A stretch of DNA of 11,130 nt from Bacteroidota bacterium (GTDB lineage: Bacteria; Bacteroidota; Ignavibacteria; Kapaibacteriales; UBA2268), in the NCBI GenBank assembly GCA_027371665.1, contig DAHXMP010000060.1, positions 1 to 11,130 of the forward strand, written 5' to 3'. Below, in pieces: positions 1 through 5,775 of this stretch. The notes under the pieces are model-generated. The model was not told the DNA's origin. It was given only the letters and a program-made list of their open reading frames with translations, and made no database searches. Positions within the stretch are counted from its first letter, which is position 1. Every line of letters begins with the position of its first letter. The position numbers were made by a program, and so were the translations under genes.

Positions 1-281
1 GGAACATAGGCACCATACCCAACAATACCAATCATTTTTTAACTCCTTACTTTGATGAAAAATAAAAGATTGTTTTCTATTTTCAAATAGCGAATTTTGT
101 TTCGAATCTTTATCTTTGACTTCAGTCATTGTTTTTATACAGTATTTGTTTTATCTTAATTCGGTTAATAATAAAAAAAAAAGCATAAATTGCAAAATCA
201 AATAGAAAACAATCTTTTATTTTTCATCAAAGTAAGGAGTTAAAAAATGATTGGTATTGTTGGGTATGGTGCCTATGTTCC
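1..281. repeat. 82-bp perfect inverted repeat, arms 1-82 and 200-281
   Basis: Position i is complementary to position 282-i for every base from 1 to 82. The arms are therefore 1-82 and 200-281, with an unpaired 117-base spacer (83-199). The right arm contains the AAGGAG site, the ATG at 247 and the first 35 bases of the HMG-CoA synthase gene. The left arm reaches base 1, so the repeat may continue outside the window. The octamer TCAAATAG occurs at both 83-90 and 198-205, and CTATTT-TC-AAATAG forms a small local palindrome at 77-90 where the left arm ends. That pattern fits a template-switch or fold-back event. It could be an assembly or amplification artefact at a contig end, or a head-to-head duplication of the gene start. 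Confidence 0.95.
116..143 (+). promoter_or_regulatory. possible sigma-70-like promoter before the HMG-CoA synthase operon
   Basis: TTGACT at 116-121 resembles a -35 box. TACAGT at 138-143 is a mediocre -10 box at 16-base spacing. The region is AT-rich, lies in the spacer of the inverted repeat, and is the only space available for a promoter before the three-gene operon. The downstream part of the spacer is A-rich (about ten A at 172-181). The -10 match is weak, so this is tentative. Confidence 0.3.
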
Positions 282-1293
282 GGCTTACCGGATTAAAGCG
301 AGCTCGATTGCAGACCAATGGAACGACGATATTGTAGCAATCGAAAGAGGCTTGCTGATGAAGGAAAAAACTGTTCCCGGGAGAGACGAAGATACCATTA
401 CGATAGCCGTTGCAGCGGCAAAAAATGCCGTTAAGCGGGCAGGGATTGACCCTAAAAAAATAGGTGCAGTTTACATTGGTTCCGAATCTCATCCATATGC
501 AGTGAAACCGTCGGGAACTGTTTTGGTTGATGCTCTCGGCATAGGGCCTAATGTACACGTTGCCGATTTTGAATTTGCCTGCAAAGCAGGTACTGAAGCT
601 ATGTTTGTAGCCTACAGCCATGTAAAGTCGGGAAATATGGATTATGCAATGGGAATCGGTGCCGATACATCGCAGGGAGCACCCGGCGATGCACTCGAAT
701 ATTCAGCTTCGGCAGGCGGTGCTGCTTTTATTTTCGGAAAAGATAATGTTATCGCCGAAGTTTTGCATACACATTCATTCACAAGCGATACGGCAGATTT
801 CTGGAGGCGCGAGTATCAGCATTACCCGAGGCATGGCGGAAGATTCACGGGTGAACCCGCTTATTTCAAGCACATACTCGGCTGTGGAAGATTATTACTC
901 GAAAAGTCCAAAATGAAACCTTCCGATTTTGCTTATGCAGTGTTTCATATGCCGAACGGAAAATTTCCGCTGAAAGCCGGGCAAATTCTCGGGTTCAGGA
1001 AGGAGCAGATGGAACAGGGCTGGCTCGTAAATATTATGGGTAATACTTACTCGGGTTCTTCTCCAACCGGACTGACTGCCGTTTTAGATGTTGTCAAACC
1101 AGGAGAGAAAATTTTCATGGTTTCTTTCGGTTCGGGTGCGGGAAGTGACGGCTTCATATTCAAAGCAACGGAAAGAATTGCACAGGTACAGAAAAAAGCA
1201 CCGAAGACGAGAAATATGCTTAATGATAAGAAGATTTATCTCGATTACGGCAAATATGTCGCATTCAGAAAGAAAATAATGTTTAATGAATAA
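247..1293 (+). CDS. archaeal-type hydroxymethylglutaryl-CoA synthase
   Basis: This gene encodes a 348-residue thiolase-fold enzyme that condenses acetyl-CoA with acetoacetyl-CoA to give HMG-CoA in the cytoplasm. The expected catalytic residues are all visible: Glu80 in GSESHP, the acyl-carrying Cys112 in FACKAG, and His234 in FHMPNGK. The C-terminal glycine-rich GSGAGSDGF is at about 295-303. The length and the start MIGIVGYGAYVP match the archaeal (UPF0219) branch rather than the longer eukaryotic type or typical Firmicutes MvaS. The ATG at 247 has AAGGAG at 234-239, seven bases upstream. The next gene starts 18 bases after the stop and encodes the thiolase that would supply acetoacetyl-CoA, followed by the DUF35 scaffold protein. 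The product is therefore probably part of the thiolase/HMGCS/DUF35 complex. The first 35 bases lie in the 82-bp inverted repeat. Family assignment is firm; use for isoprenoid synthesis is inferred. Confidence 0.93.
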   Translation: MIGIVGYGAYVPAYRIKASSIADQWNDDIVAIERGLLMKEKTVPGRDEDTITIAVAAAKNAVKRAGIDPKKIGAVYIGSESHPYAVKPSGTVLVDALGIGPNVHVADFEFACKAGTEAMFVAYSHVKSGNMDYAMGIGADTSQGAPGDALEYSASAGGAAFIFGKDNVIAEVLHTHSFTSDTADFWRREYQHYPRHGGRFTGEPAYFKHILGCGRLLLEKSKMKPSDFAYAVFHMPNGKFPLKAGQILGFRKEQMEQGWLVNIMGNTYSGSSPTGLTAVLDVVKPGEKIFMVSFGSGAGSDGFIFKATERIAQVQKKAPKTRNMLNDKKIYLDYGKYVAFRKKIMFNE

Positions 1294-1300
1294 TAGATTT

Positions 1301-1305
1301 GGAGG
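1301..1305 (+). promoter_or_regulatory. strong Shine-Dalgarno site of the thiolase gene
   Basis: GGAGG lies six bases before the ATG at 1312 and decides that start. The same strong type precedes the other two genes of this operon (AAGGAG at 234-239; GGAGG at 2448-2452). The starts of purH, folC and uvrC in this window have none. Confidence 0.8.
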
Positions 1306-1311
1306 TTATTT

Positions 1312-2460
1312 ATGCGGGAAGTCGCAATAATTGGCGTCGGCATGACAAAATTCGGCGAATTGTGGGACCAGGGTATCCGCGATATATATGCCGAAGCAGC
1401 CCTGAAAGCCATGGAAAATGCCGGCGTTGAGAAAATTGATTCTATGTATGTTGGTGCTATGTCCGGCGGATTGTATGCTTACCAGGAGCACCTGAGCTCT
1501 GTCATGGCTGACTACATCGGGCAGAAAGGCGTGCCGTCTGCGAGAGTAGAATCGGCATGTGCTTCGGGAGGTACTGCTATCAGAGCCGCATTTATGGAAG
1601 TTGCATCCGGCATGAGCGATATCGTTCTTGCAGGAGGTGTCGAAAAAATGTGGGATGTCGAAGACGGAACATTTGTCCTTGCAACCGCATCAGACCAGGA
1701 ATACGAAGCATATAACGGTGTTACGTTCCCCGGTTTGTATGCAATGATGGCAAGGGCTTATATGGATAAATATAATTTAACGAGGGAAGAGCTTGCTGCC
1801 ATTCCTATAAAAAATCACAAACATGCCGTTAACAATCCGAATGCCCAGTATCCTTTCGAGCTCGACCTGAAGGGCGTTCTCGGCTCCTCTATGGTAGCCG
1901 ACCCTTTGACGCTGATGGATTGCTCACCGATTACGGATGGAGCTGCCGCCGTGATTTTATGCCCGCTTGACTTAGCACACAAATTCACAAAACATCCTGT
2001 TAAAATCAAGGGTATAGGTGCTGCAACCGGGCCGATTGCTTTACATAATCACGTTGATATGACAAAACTCGATGCTGTGAGGATTGCAGGTGAAAGAGCA
2101 TATAAAATGGCTAAACTAAAACCGTTGGATATATCTTTTGTAGAAGTGCATGACTGTTTTTCCATTGCTGAAATAATTGTACTCGAGGAACTTGGTTTCT
2201 TCAAATACGGCAAGGCAGGCAAAGCCATAGCCAACGGAGAAGCTACTTACGGCGGCAAAATTGTCGTTAATCCCAGCGGGGGTTTAAAGGCAAAGGGACA
2301 TCCAGTCGGAGCTACTGGTGTCGCACAGGTTATAGAATGTTACGAACAGTTAACGGGTAAGGCGGGGAAACGCCAGGTTAAAAATGCTAATTACGGAATG
2401 GCTCAGAATATGGGCGGTTCAGGCGGAAGTTGTGTTGTACATATATTGGAGGCGGTATAA
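1312..2460 (+). CDS. acetyl-CoA C-acetyltransferase, SCP2-type thiolase of the archaeal HMG-CoA synthase complex
   Basis: This is a 382-residue thiolase expected to condense two acetyl-CoA into acetoacetyl-CoA and pass it directly to the HMG-CoA synthase encoded upstream. The nucleophile is Cys83 in ESACASGG. The HDCF motif is at 280-283 and GHPVGATG begins at Gly329, giving His330. The C-terminus reads NMGGSGGSCVV (367-377) instead of the CxG motif of classical biosynthetic thiolases, which places it in the SCP2/SCPx-like branch used by archaea. The start is fixed by the GGAGG at 1301-1305. The stop codon shares its last base with the ATG of the DUF35 gene, so the two are translationally coupled. 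The family also contains nonspecific lipid-transfer-type thiolases, so acetoacetyl-CoA specificity rests on the neighbours rather than on this sequence alone. Confidence 0.9.
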   Translation: MREVAIIGVGMTKFGELWDQGIRDIYAEAALKAMENAGVEKIDSMYVGAMSGGLYAYQEHLSSVMADYIGQKGVPSARVESACASGGTAIRAAFMEVASGMSDIVLAGGVEKMWDVEDGTFVLATASDQEYEAYNGVTFPGLYAMMARAYMDKYNLTREELAAIPIKNHKHAVNNPNAQYPFELDLKGVLGSSMVADPLTLMDCSPITDGAAAVILCPLDLAHKFTKHPVKIKGIGAATGPIALHNHVDMTKLDAVRIAGERAYKMAKLKPLDISFVEVHDCFSIAEIIVLEELGFFKYGKAGKAIANGEATYGGKIVVNPSGGLKAKGHPVGATGVAQVIECYEQLTGKAGKRQVKNANYGMAQNMGGSGGSCVVHILEAV

Positions 2461-2849
2461 TGGCTATTAGTCCGAGATATACAAGGGAAATACCTCACCG
2501 TTACAGGTTGGAGGCTCAGAAGTTTGAATGTGGTGCAGTATCGCTGGCAACGAGATATGTCTGCCCGGATTCAGATTGCAAAAAATCCAAGAAAATCACT
2601 CTGAAGGGAACAGGAAAAATCTTAACATATACTATAATCCACATAGCTGCCGATGCTTTTGCTAAGGAGACACCCTATGCGGTCGCCGTTATTGAAACCG
2701 ACGAGGGAGCAAGACTGACGGCACAGGTCGTTGACTGCAATTTCGATGATTTGAAAATCGGTGCAAGGGTAGAGCTTGTCTTCAGGAAAATCACGGAGGA
2801 AGGTGCCTCTGGGATTATTAACTACGGCTACAAAGCTGTGCTGGTTTAA
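2460..2849 (+). CDS. DUF35 zinc-ribbon / OB-fold protein, scaffold of the thiolase-HMG-CoA synthase complex
   Basis: This gene encodes 129 residues. I chose the ATG at 2460, which overlaps the thiolase stop by one base and has GGAGG at 2448-2452, over an upstream GTG at 2430 lying inside the thiolase gene. Residues 10-42 form a rubredoxin-like zinc ribbon. Residues from about 45 to 129 form an OB-fold with the typical motifs GTGKILTYT, PYAVAVIE and a GIINYGYK ending. In archaea this protein bridges the thiolase and HMG-CoA synthase and shapes a shared CoA-binding site, so it has no separate reaction. The zinc ribbon is unusual. The expected CxxC plus CxxC is reduced to three cysteines (Cys24, Cys35, Cys40): the first ligand is Lys21, and the last two are spaced CxxxxC. 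Zinc binding may be altered or lost. DUF35 proteins also partner other thiolases in lipid or steroid degradation, but the gene order argues for the HMG-CoA complex. Confidence 0.88.
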   Translation: MAISPRYTREIPHRYRLEAQKFECGAVSLATRYVCPDSDCKKSKKITLKGTGKILTYTIIHIAADAFAKETPYAVAVIETDEGARLTAQVVDCNFDDLKIGARVELVFRKITEEGASGIINYGYKAVLV

Positions 2850-2860
2850 TTTATTTCAAT

Positions 2861-2885
2861 AACCCCATGCTTTAAGTGTGGGGTT
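2861..2885. repeat. GC-rich hairpin after the operon; terminator-like or REP/IS200-type foot
   Basis: AACCCCATGC (2861-2870) pairs with GTGTGGGGTT (2876-2885), giving ten base pairs including two G-U, with a TTTAA loop. It lies 11 bases after the DUF35 stop, so it could end transcription of the operon, but no clear T-run follows. Its right edge at 2885 is exactly where recognisable BrnT sequence begins at 2887. A hairpin of CCCCA/TGGGG type is also what REP-like sequences or IS200/IS605 ends look like. Function is uncertain. Confidence 0.6.
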
Positions 2886-2886
2886 A

Positions 2887-2961
2887 GTTTCTGCAAGGGA
2901 TATGAGTAAAAAAGAAAGGAAAACATATCATGAGAAAGAGAAAGGAAATACCGAAATTTAA
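2887..2961 (+). pseudogene. BrnT-family toxin, C-terminal remnant only
   Basis: The frame ending at the TAA at 2959-2961 reads VSARDMSKKERKTYHEKEKG and a few more residues, 24 in all. The ISARxMSKKERxxYE pattern is the characteristic C-terminus of BrnT (COG2929) ribonuclease toxins. The rest of the toxin, about 65-70 residues in the family, is absent. Upstream the frame runs into the hairpin at 2861-2885 and a stop at 2860-2862, with no further BrnT similarity. The remnant overlaps the start of the antitoxin gene at 2930 by 32 bases in another frame, the usual arrangement in this toxin-antitoxin family. It cannot encode a working toxin. Recognition is from memory of the family and the segment is short. 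Confidence 0.72.
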
Positions 2962-3199
2962 AAACGAAAATGAGGAAAGAGCTTTTTGGGCTAAGAATGA
3001 ATCCGGCAATTTTATTGATTGGAATTAAGCGGATAAAGTGATTTTTCCCGAATTAAAACCGAGCATTAGGAGTATTTCAATAAGGCTTCCCGAAATGATG
3101 ATAAAAGAATTGAAGCAATTGGCTAACAAAAGAGATGTTCCTTATCAATCGCTCATCAAGATGTATTTGCAGGAGCGAACCGAGCATGAAATCAGGTAA
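2930..3199 (+). pseudogene. CopG/ribbon-helix-helix antitoxin (COG5304-like), interrupted by an in-frame TAA
   Basis: From the ATG at 2930 the frame reads MRKRKEIPKFKNENEERAFW, continues to GNFIDWN, and hits TAA at 3026-3028. The same frame then continues ADKVIFPELKPS, SIRLPEMMIKELKQLANKR and DVPYQSLIKMYLQER, ending at TAA 3197-3199. This matches the whole length of the antitoxins that pair with BrnT-like toxins: an acidic N-terminal toxin-binding part with the WxxxDSxxxIDW pattern, then the DNA-binding ribbon-helix-helix. The stop separates the two halves, and the ribbon-helix-helix lies wholly after it. A GTG at 3038 could restart a 53-residue DNA-binding fragment, with only a weak ribosome site. 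The toxin partner is reduced to a fragment, so the module is decayed. A single-base sequencing error at the stop cannot be excluded. Confidence 0.82.
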
Positions 3200-3225
3200 A
3201 TAGAATATCCTAAGAACACAACACA

Positions 3226-3254
3226 CAAACCATCCAAAATTCCCCGGATGTTTG
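3226..3254. terminator. hairpin after the antitoxin remnant, possible weak terminator
   Basis: CAAAC-C-ATCC (3226-3235, one bulged C) pairs with GGATGTTTG (3246-3254), a nine-base-pair stem with a ten-base loop. It lies 27 bases after the antitoxin stop. The sequence after it (CGATTTATTTCG) is only loosely T-rich, so intrinsic termination would be weak. Confidence 0.35.
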
Positions 3255-3329
3255 CGATTTATTTCGATATTTGATAGATTGCAATGTCAAATGAGAAGCA
3301 ATTCTTAATTACTTTTTGAAATGACAATT

Positions 3330-3408
3330 TTCATTCTGAATGGAGTGAAACAAAATGAAGAATCTCACTTTTAACTAATGAGAGGCTAAGACTTCGCTCA
3401 GCATGACA
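3330..3408. repeat. MITE-like imperfect inverted-repeat element
   Basis: TCATTCTGA (3331-3339) is matched by TCAGCATGA (3398-3406), its reverse complement with one mismatch. Inside, TCTCA (3363-3367) pairs with TGAGA (3379-3383). The text TCATTCTGAATGGAGTGAAA, with GAAGAATCTCA following and CTTCGCTCAGCATGACA on the other side, resembles a non-coding dispersed repeat seen in many Bacteroidota/Ignavibacteria and other environmental genomes. It has no coding frame. Identity as a multi-copy repeat is from memory and needs a genome-wide count. Confidence 0.6.
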
Positions 3409-3453
3409 TAAGTATCGGAAAATAATTATTTTTATAAAAAATCAGAGTTAATT

Positions 3454-4698
3454 ATGAAAATTCATGAGTATCAGGCAAAAGGATTATTGAAAAAATTTGA
3501 TGTTCCCGTTCTTTTCGGGAAAGTGGTTTTCAGCCCGGATGAAGCCGGGAAAGTTGCTTTTGAAGATTTTGCATCGAAGGGCATAAATACTATTGTTGTA
3601 AAAGCACAGGTTCATGCCGGCGGCAGGGGCAAAGGCATTATCCATAATATCGAAACGGATAAACAAATTGAATTGTTCGGCAAACCGTTGAGAGGAGTCA
3701 ATATTGTTTCCGGTGATAATGTCCCCGACAAAGTATATCAAATCGGGATGAACATGCTCGGCAATAAGCTCGTAACTATTCAGACCGGAGCTGCCGGAAG
3801 CGTAGTAAGAAGGATGCTCCTTGAAGAAGGAGTAGGCATTGCCAAAGAATTTTATGCAGGTATCGTTCTCGACAGGCAGAGCGGGAGAAATGTGATTATG
3901 GTTTCGACCGAAGGAGGAGTTGAAATAGAGAAAGTTGCCGAGGAATCCCCTGAAAAGATTTTGAAGGAACAAATCAATCCCGCAATCGGGCTACGCCCGT
4001 TTCAGGCTCGAAGCCTTGCTTTCGGGCTTGGCTTAAACGGAGAGCCTTTCAAAAAATTTCTTTCTTTCATTACTAATTTATATTCAGCTTATGAAGCTTT
4101 GGATTGCAGTTTACTCGAAATCAATCCACTCGTGCTGACGGAAGACGGGAAAATCATTGCACTCGATGCCAAGATGAATTTCGATGACAATGCACTCCAC
4201 AGGCATCCGGATTATCTCGAATTGAGGGATACCTTCGAGGAATCGCCTCTCGAAGTGGAAGCCTCGAAATACGATTTGAATTATATAAAGCTCGACGGCA
4301 ACGTCGGCTGTATGGTAAACGGTGCAGGGCTGGCGATGTCAACGATGGATTTGATACAGCTTTCCGGAGGAAATCCAGCAAACTTCCTCGATGTCGGAGG
4401 TGGTGCAAATCCGGACAGGATTGCAAATGCTTTCAGGATTATGATGAGCGACCCGAACGTGAAAGCCGTTCTGATAAATATTTTCGGTGGAATTGTACGC
4501 TGCGACAAAGTTGCAGACGGAATTGTACAGGCATTGAAGACCGTTCAGGTTAATATTCCCGTGATTGTACGCCTCGATGGTACAAACGCCGAAGAAGGAG
4601 CGGAAACACTTAAGAAATCAGGTTTGGAATTTAAAGTAGCCAAAAATTTTGAAGATGCCGCTAAGAAAGTAACTGAAGTAGTAGCAAGCGTAGCATAA
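3454..4698 (+). CDS. sucC: succinyl-CoA synthetase (ADP/GDP-forming) beta subunit
   Basis: This is the ATP-grasp subunit of the TCA-cycle enzyme that interconverts succinyl-CoA and succinate with substrate-level phosphorylation. It normally pairs with the alpha subunit SucD. Visible features are the N-terminal MKIHEYQAKGLL, the nucleotide-binding VVKAQVHAGGRGKG (48-61), STEGGVEIEKVAEE (151-164), and LEINPL with magnesium ligand Asn224 and Asp238 fourteen residues later. The C-terminal CoA-ligase signature starts at VNGAGLAMSTMDL (288-300), followed by FLDVGGGA and NIFGGIVRCD. At 414 residues it is about 25 longer than the E. coli protein. The extra length lies mainly near residues 75-100, between GGRGKG and GNKLVT. 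The ATG at 3454 has only a weak AGAG upstream. No sucD is adjacent: the next genes run the other way. Confidence 0.97.
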   Translation: MKIHEYQAKGLLKKFDVPVLFGKVVFSPDEAGKVAFEDFASKGINTIVVKAQVHAGGRGKGIIHNIETDKQIELFGKPLRGVNIVSGDNVPDKVYQIGMNMLGNKLVTIQTGAAGSVVRRMLLEEGVGIAKEFYAGIVLDRQSGRNVIMVSTEGGVEIEKVAEESPEKILKEQINPAIGLRPFQARSLAFGLGLNGEPFKKFLSFITNLYSAYEALDCSLLEINPLVLTEDGKIIALDAKMNFDDNALHRHPDYLELRDTFEESPLEVEASKYDLNYIKLDGNVGCMVNGAGLAMSTMDLIQLSGGNPANFLDVGGGANPDRIANAFRIMMSDPNVKAVLINIFGGIVRCDKVADGIVQALKTVQVNIPVIVRLDGTNAEEGAETLKKSGLEFKVAKNFEDAAKKVTEVVASVA

Positions 4699-4715
4699 AA
4701 TATTCTTAAATCTTG

Positions 4716-4752
4716 ATAAGGTTGTTTGAAGGTATTTTTCAATCAACCTTAT
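4716..4752. terminator. bidirectional hairpin terminator between sucC and tsaD
   Basis: ATAAGGTTG (4716-4724) pairs with CAACCTTAT (4744-4752). Inside, TTGAA at 4726-4730 pairs with TTCAA at 4738-4742 after one mismatch. T-rich sequence follows on the plus strand (4752-4765) and a weaker A/T stretch follows on the other strand. It lies 17 bases after the sucC stop and covers the last codons of tsaD, so it can serve both converging transcripts. Confidence 0.7.
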
Positions 4753-5773
4753 TCTTTATACTTTTGGCTCTCAGTGAACCGGGATTGGCTGTGAATGTCA
4801 GGTCATTATATTTTTCGGTTCCATTTTCGAGGAGCTTTTTTTCTGCGATGAAACCTATCATCGCGGCATTGTCAATGCAGTATTCGGGGTCGAGCGTTAC
4901 GACTTTGATCCCTTCGAGCTTTGCAAGTTTTGAAGCACGTTCCCTTAAAAGCGAATTCGAAGAAACTCCCCCGGCTATGATTAAATGCTTTACGTTATAT
5001 TCTACCGATGCATCAATGCTTTTTTTCACGAGTACATCTACGATGGCTTCCTGTACAGAGGCACATAAGTCGGGTAGTTGATTTTCTGAAAGTCCATCCG
5101 GAAAATTTTTATTCAGGAAATATCTCACCGATGTTTTCAATCCGCTGAAGCTGAAATTGTAATCGCCGCTGTGGAGCATTGCTCTCGGGAAGTCGTAAGC
5201 CTTCGGATTGCCTTTCTTAGCAAGCATATCAATTTCGGGGCCTGCGGGATACTGCAATCCAAGCATAGTGCCGATTTTATCGAATGCCTCTCCCGCGGCG
5301 TCGTCAACCGTAAAGCCTAAGATTTTATAAGATGAATAGGATTCGACAAGAAATAGAATCGTATGCCCTCCGCTGACAACTAATGCCACATATGGAAATT
5401 CTACCGTTTTATCCTGTATGTTACCGGAATACAAATGCCCGTCGAGATGATTGATTGGGACGATGGGCAAGTTATATCTTAATGACAATCCTTTTGCAAA
5501 GTTTGAGCCGACTATGAGTGAGCCTATTAATCCCGGCTCTATGGTAACCGCGAGTGCCTGTATATCATGTATATTTAATTTCGCAATTTCCAAAGCATCA
5601 TGAACGACTTTGCTGATGTAGTCGAGATGAGCACGGGATGCGAGCTCAGGTATTACTCCGCCATACTTTCCATGGAAATGCTGTGAGGAAATGACGTTGC
5701 TCAAAACCTTTGAATCGCTAATAACCGCAGCAGCAGTTTCGTCGCAGGAACTTTCTATAGCCAGGATTTTCAT
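4739..5773 (-). CDS. tsaD: tRNA N6-adenosine threonylcarbamoyltransferase
   Basis: TsaD transfers the threonylcarbamoyl group from threonylcarbamoyl-AMP to A37 of tRNAs that read ANN codons, working with TsaB and TsaE. The protein has 344 residues, a normal length. Motifs in order are ESSCDET (7-13), GGVIPELASRAH (38-49), NHLDGH with metal ligands His109 and His113, VSGGHT (133-138), DDAAGEAFDK (157-166), FSFSGLKTS (207-215), AGGVSSN (267-273), and DNAAM with the metal-binding Asp301. The ATG lies two bases after the purH stop, so the gene is co-transcribed with and probably coupled to purH. An AGG about nine bases upstream is the only ribosome-site match. Nothing is missing. Confidence 0.97.
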   Translation of the reverse strand: MKILAIESSCDETAAAVISDSKVLSNVISSQHFHGKYGGVIPELASRAHLDYISKVVHDALEIAKLNIHDIQALAVTIEPGLIGSLIVGSNFAKGLSLRYNLPIVPINHLDGHLYSGNIQDKTVEFPYVALVVSGGHTILFLVESYSSYKILGFTVDDAAGEAFDKIGTMLGLQYPAGPEIDMLAKKGNPKAYDFPRAMLHSGDYNFSFSGLKTSVRYFLNKNFPDGLSENQLPDLCASVQEAIVDVLVKKSIDASVEYNVKHLIIAGGVSSNSLLRERASKLAKLEGIKVVTLDPEYCIDNAAMIGFIAEKKLLENGTEKYNDLTFTANPGSLRAKSIKNKVD

Positions 5774-5775
5774 TT

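Noticed and set aside
217..621. 134-codon open frame on the minus strand opposite the HMG-CoA synthase gene
   Set aside because: The opposite strand encodes all catalytic motifs of the synthase. The frame only reads through the inverted repeat by symmetry.
2430..2459. Upstream GTG start for the DUF35 gene
   Set aside because: It lies inside the thiolase coding sequence and lacks a ribosome site. The ATG at 2460 has GGAGG at proper distance and matches the family start.
3269..3292. Small hairpin ATTTGA / TCAAAT in the region before sucC
   Set aside because: A six- to eight-base A/T stem with no positional logic; expected by chance in AT-rich sequence.
3484..3972. 162-codon open frame on the minus strand opposite sucC
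   Set aside because: It lies wholly within the firmly identified sucC gene, has no family resemblance and no ribosome site; it is a codon-bias shadow.
4713..5081. 122-codon open frame on the plus strand over the end of tsaD
   Set aside because: It is hydrophobic-looking but antisense to conserved TsaD motifs, and it starts inside the terminator hairpin.
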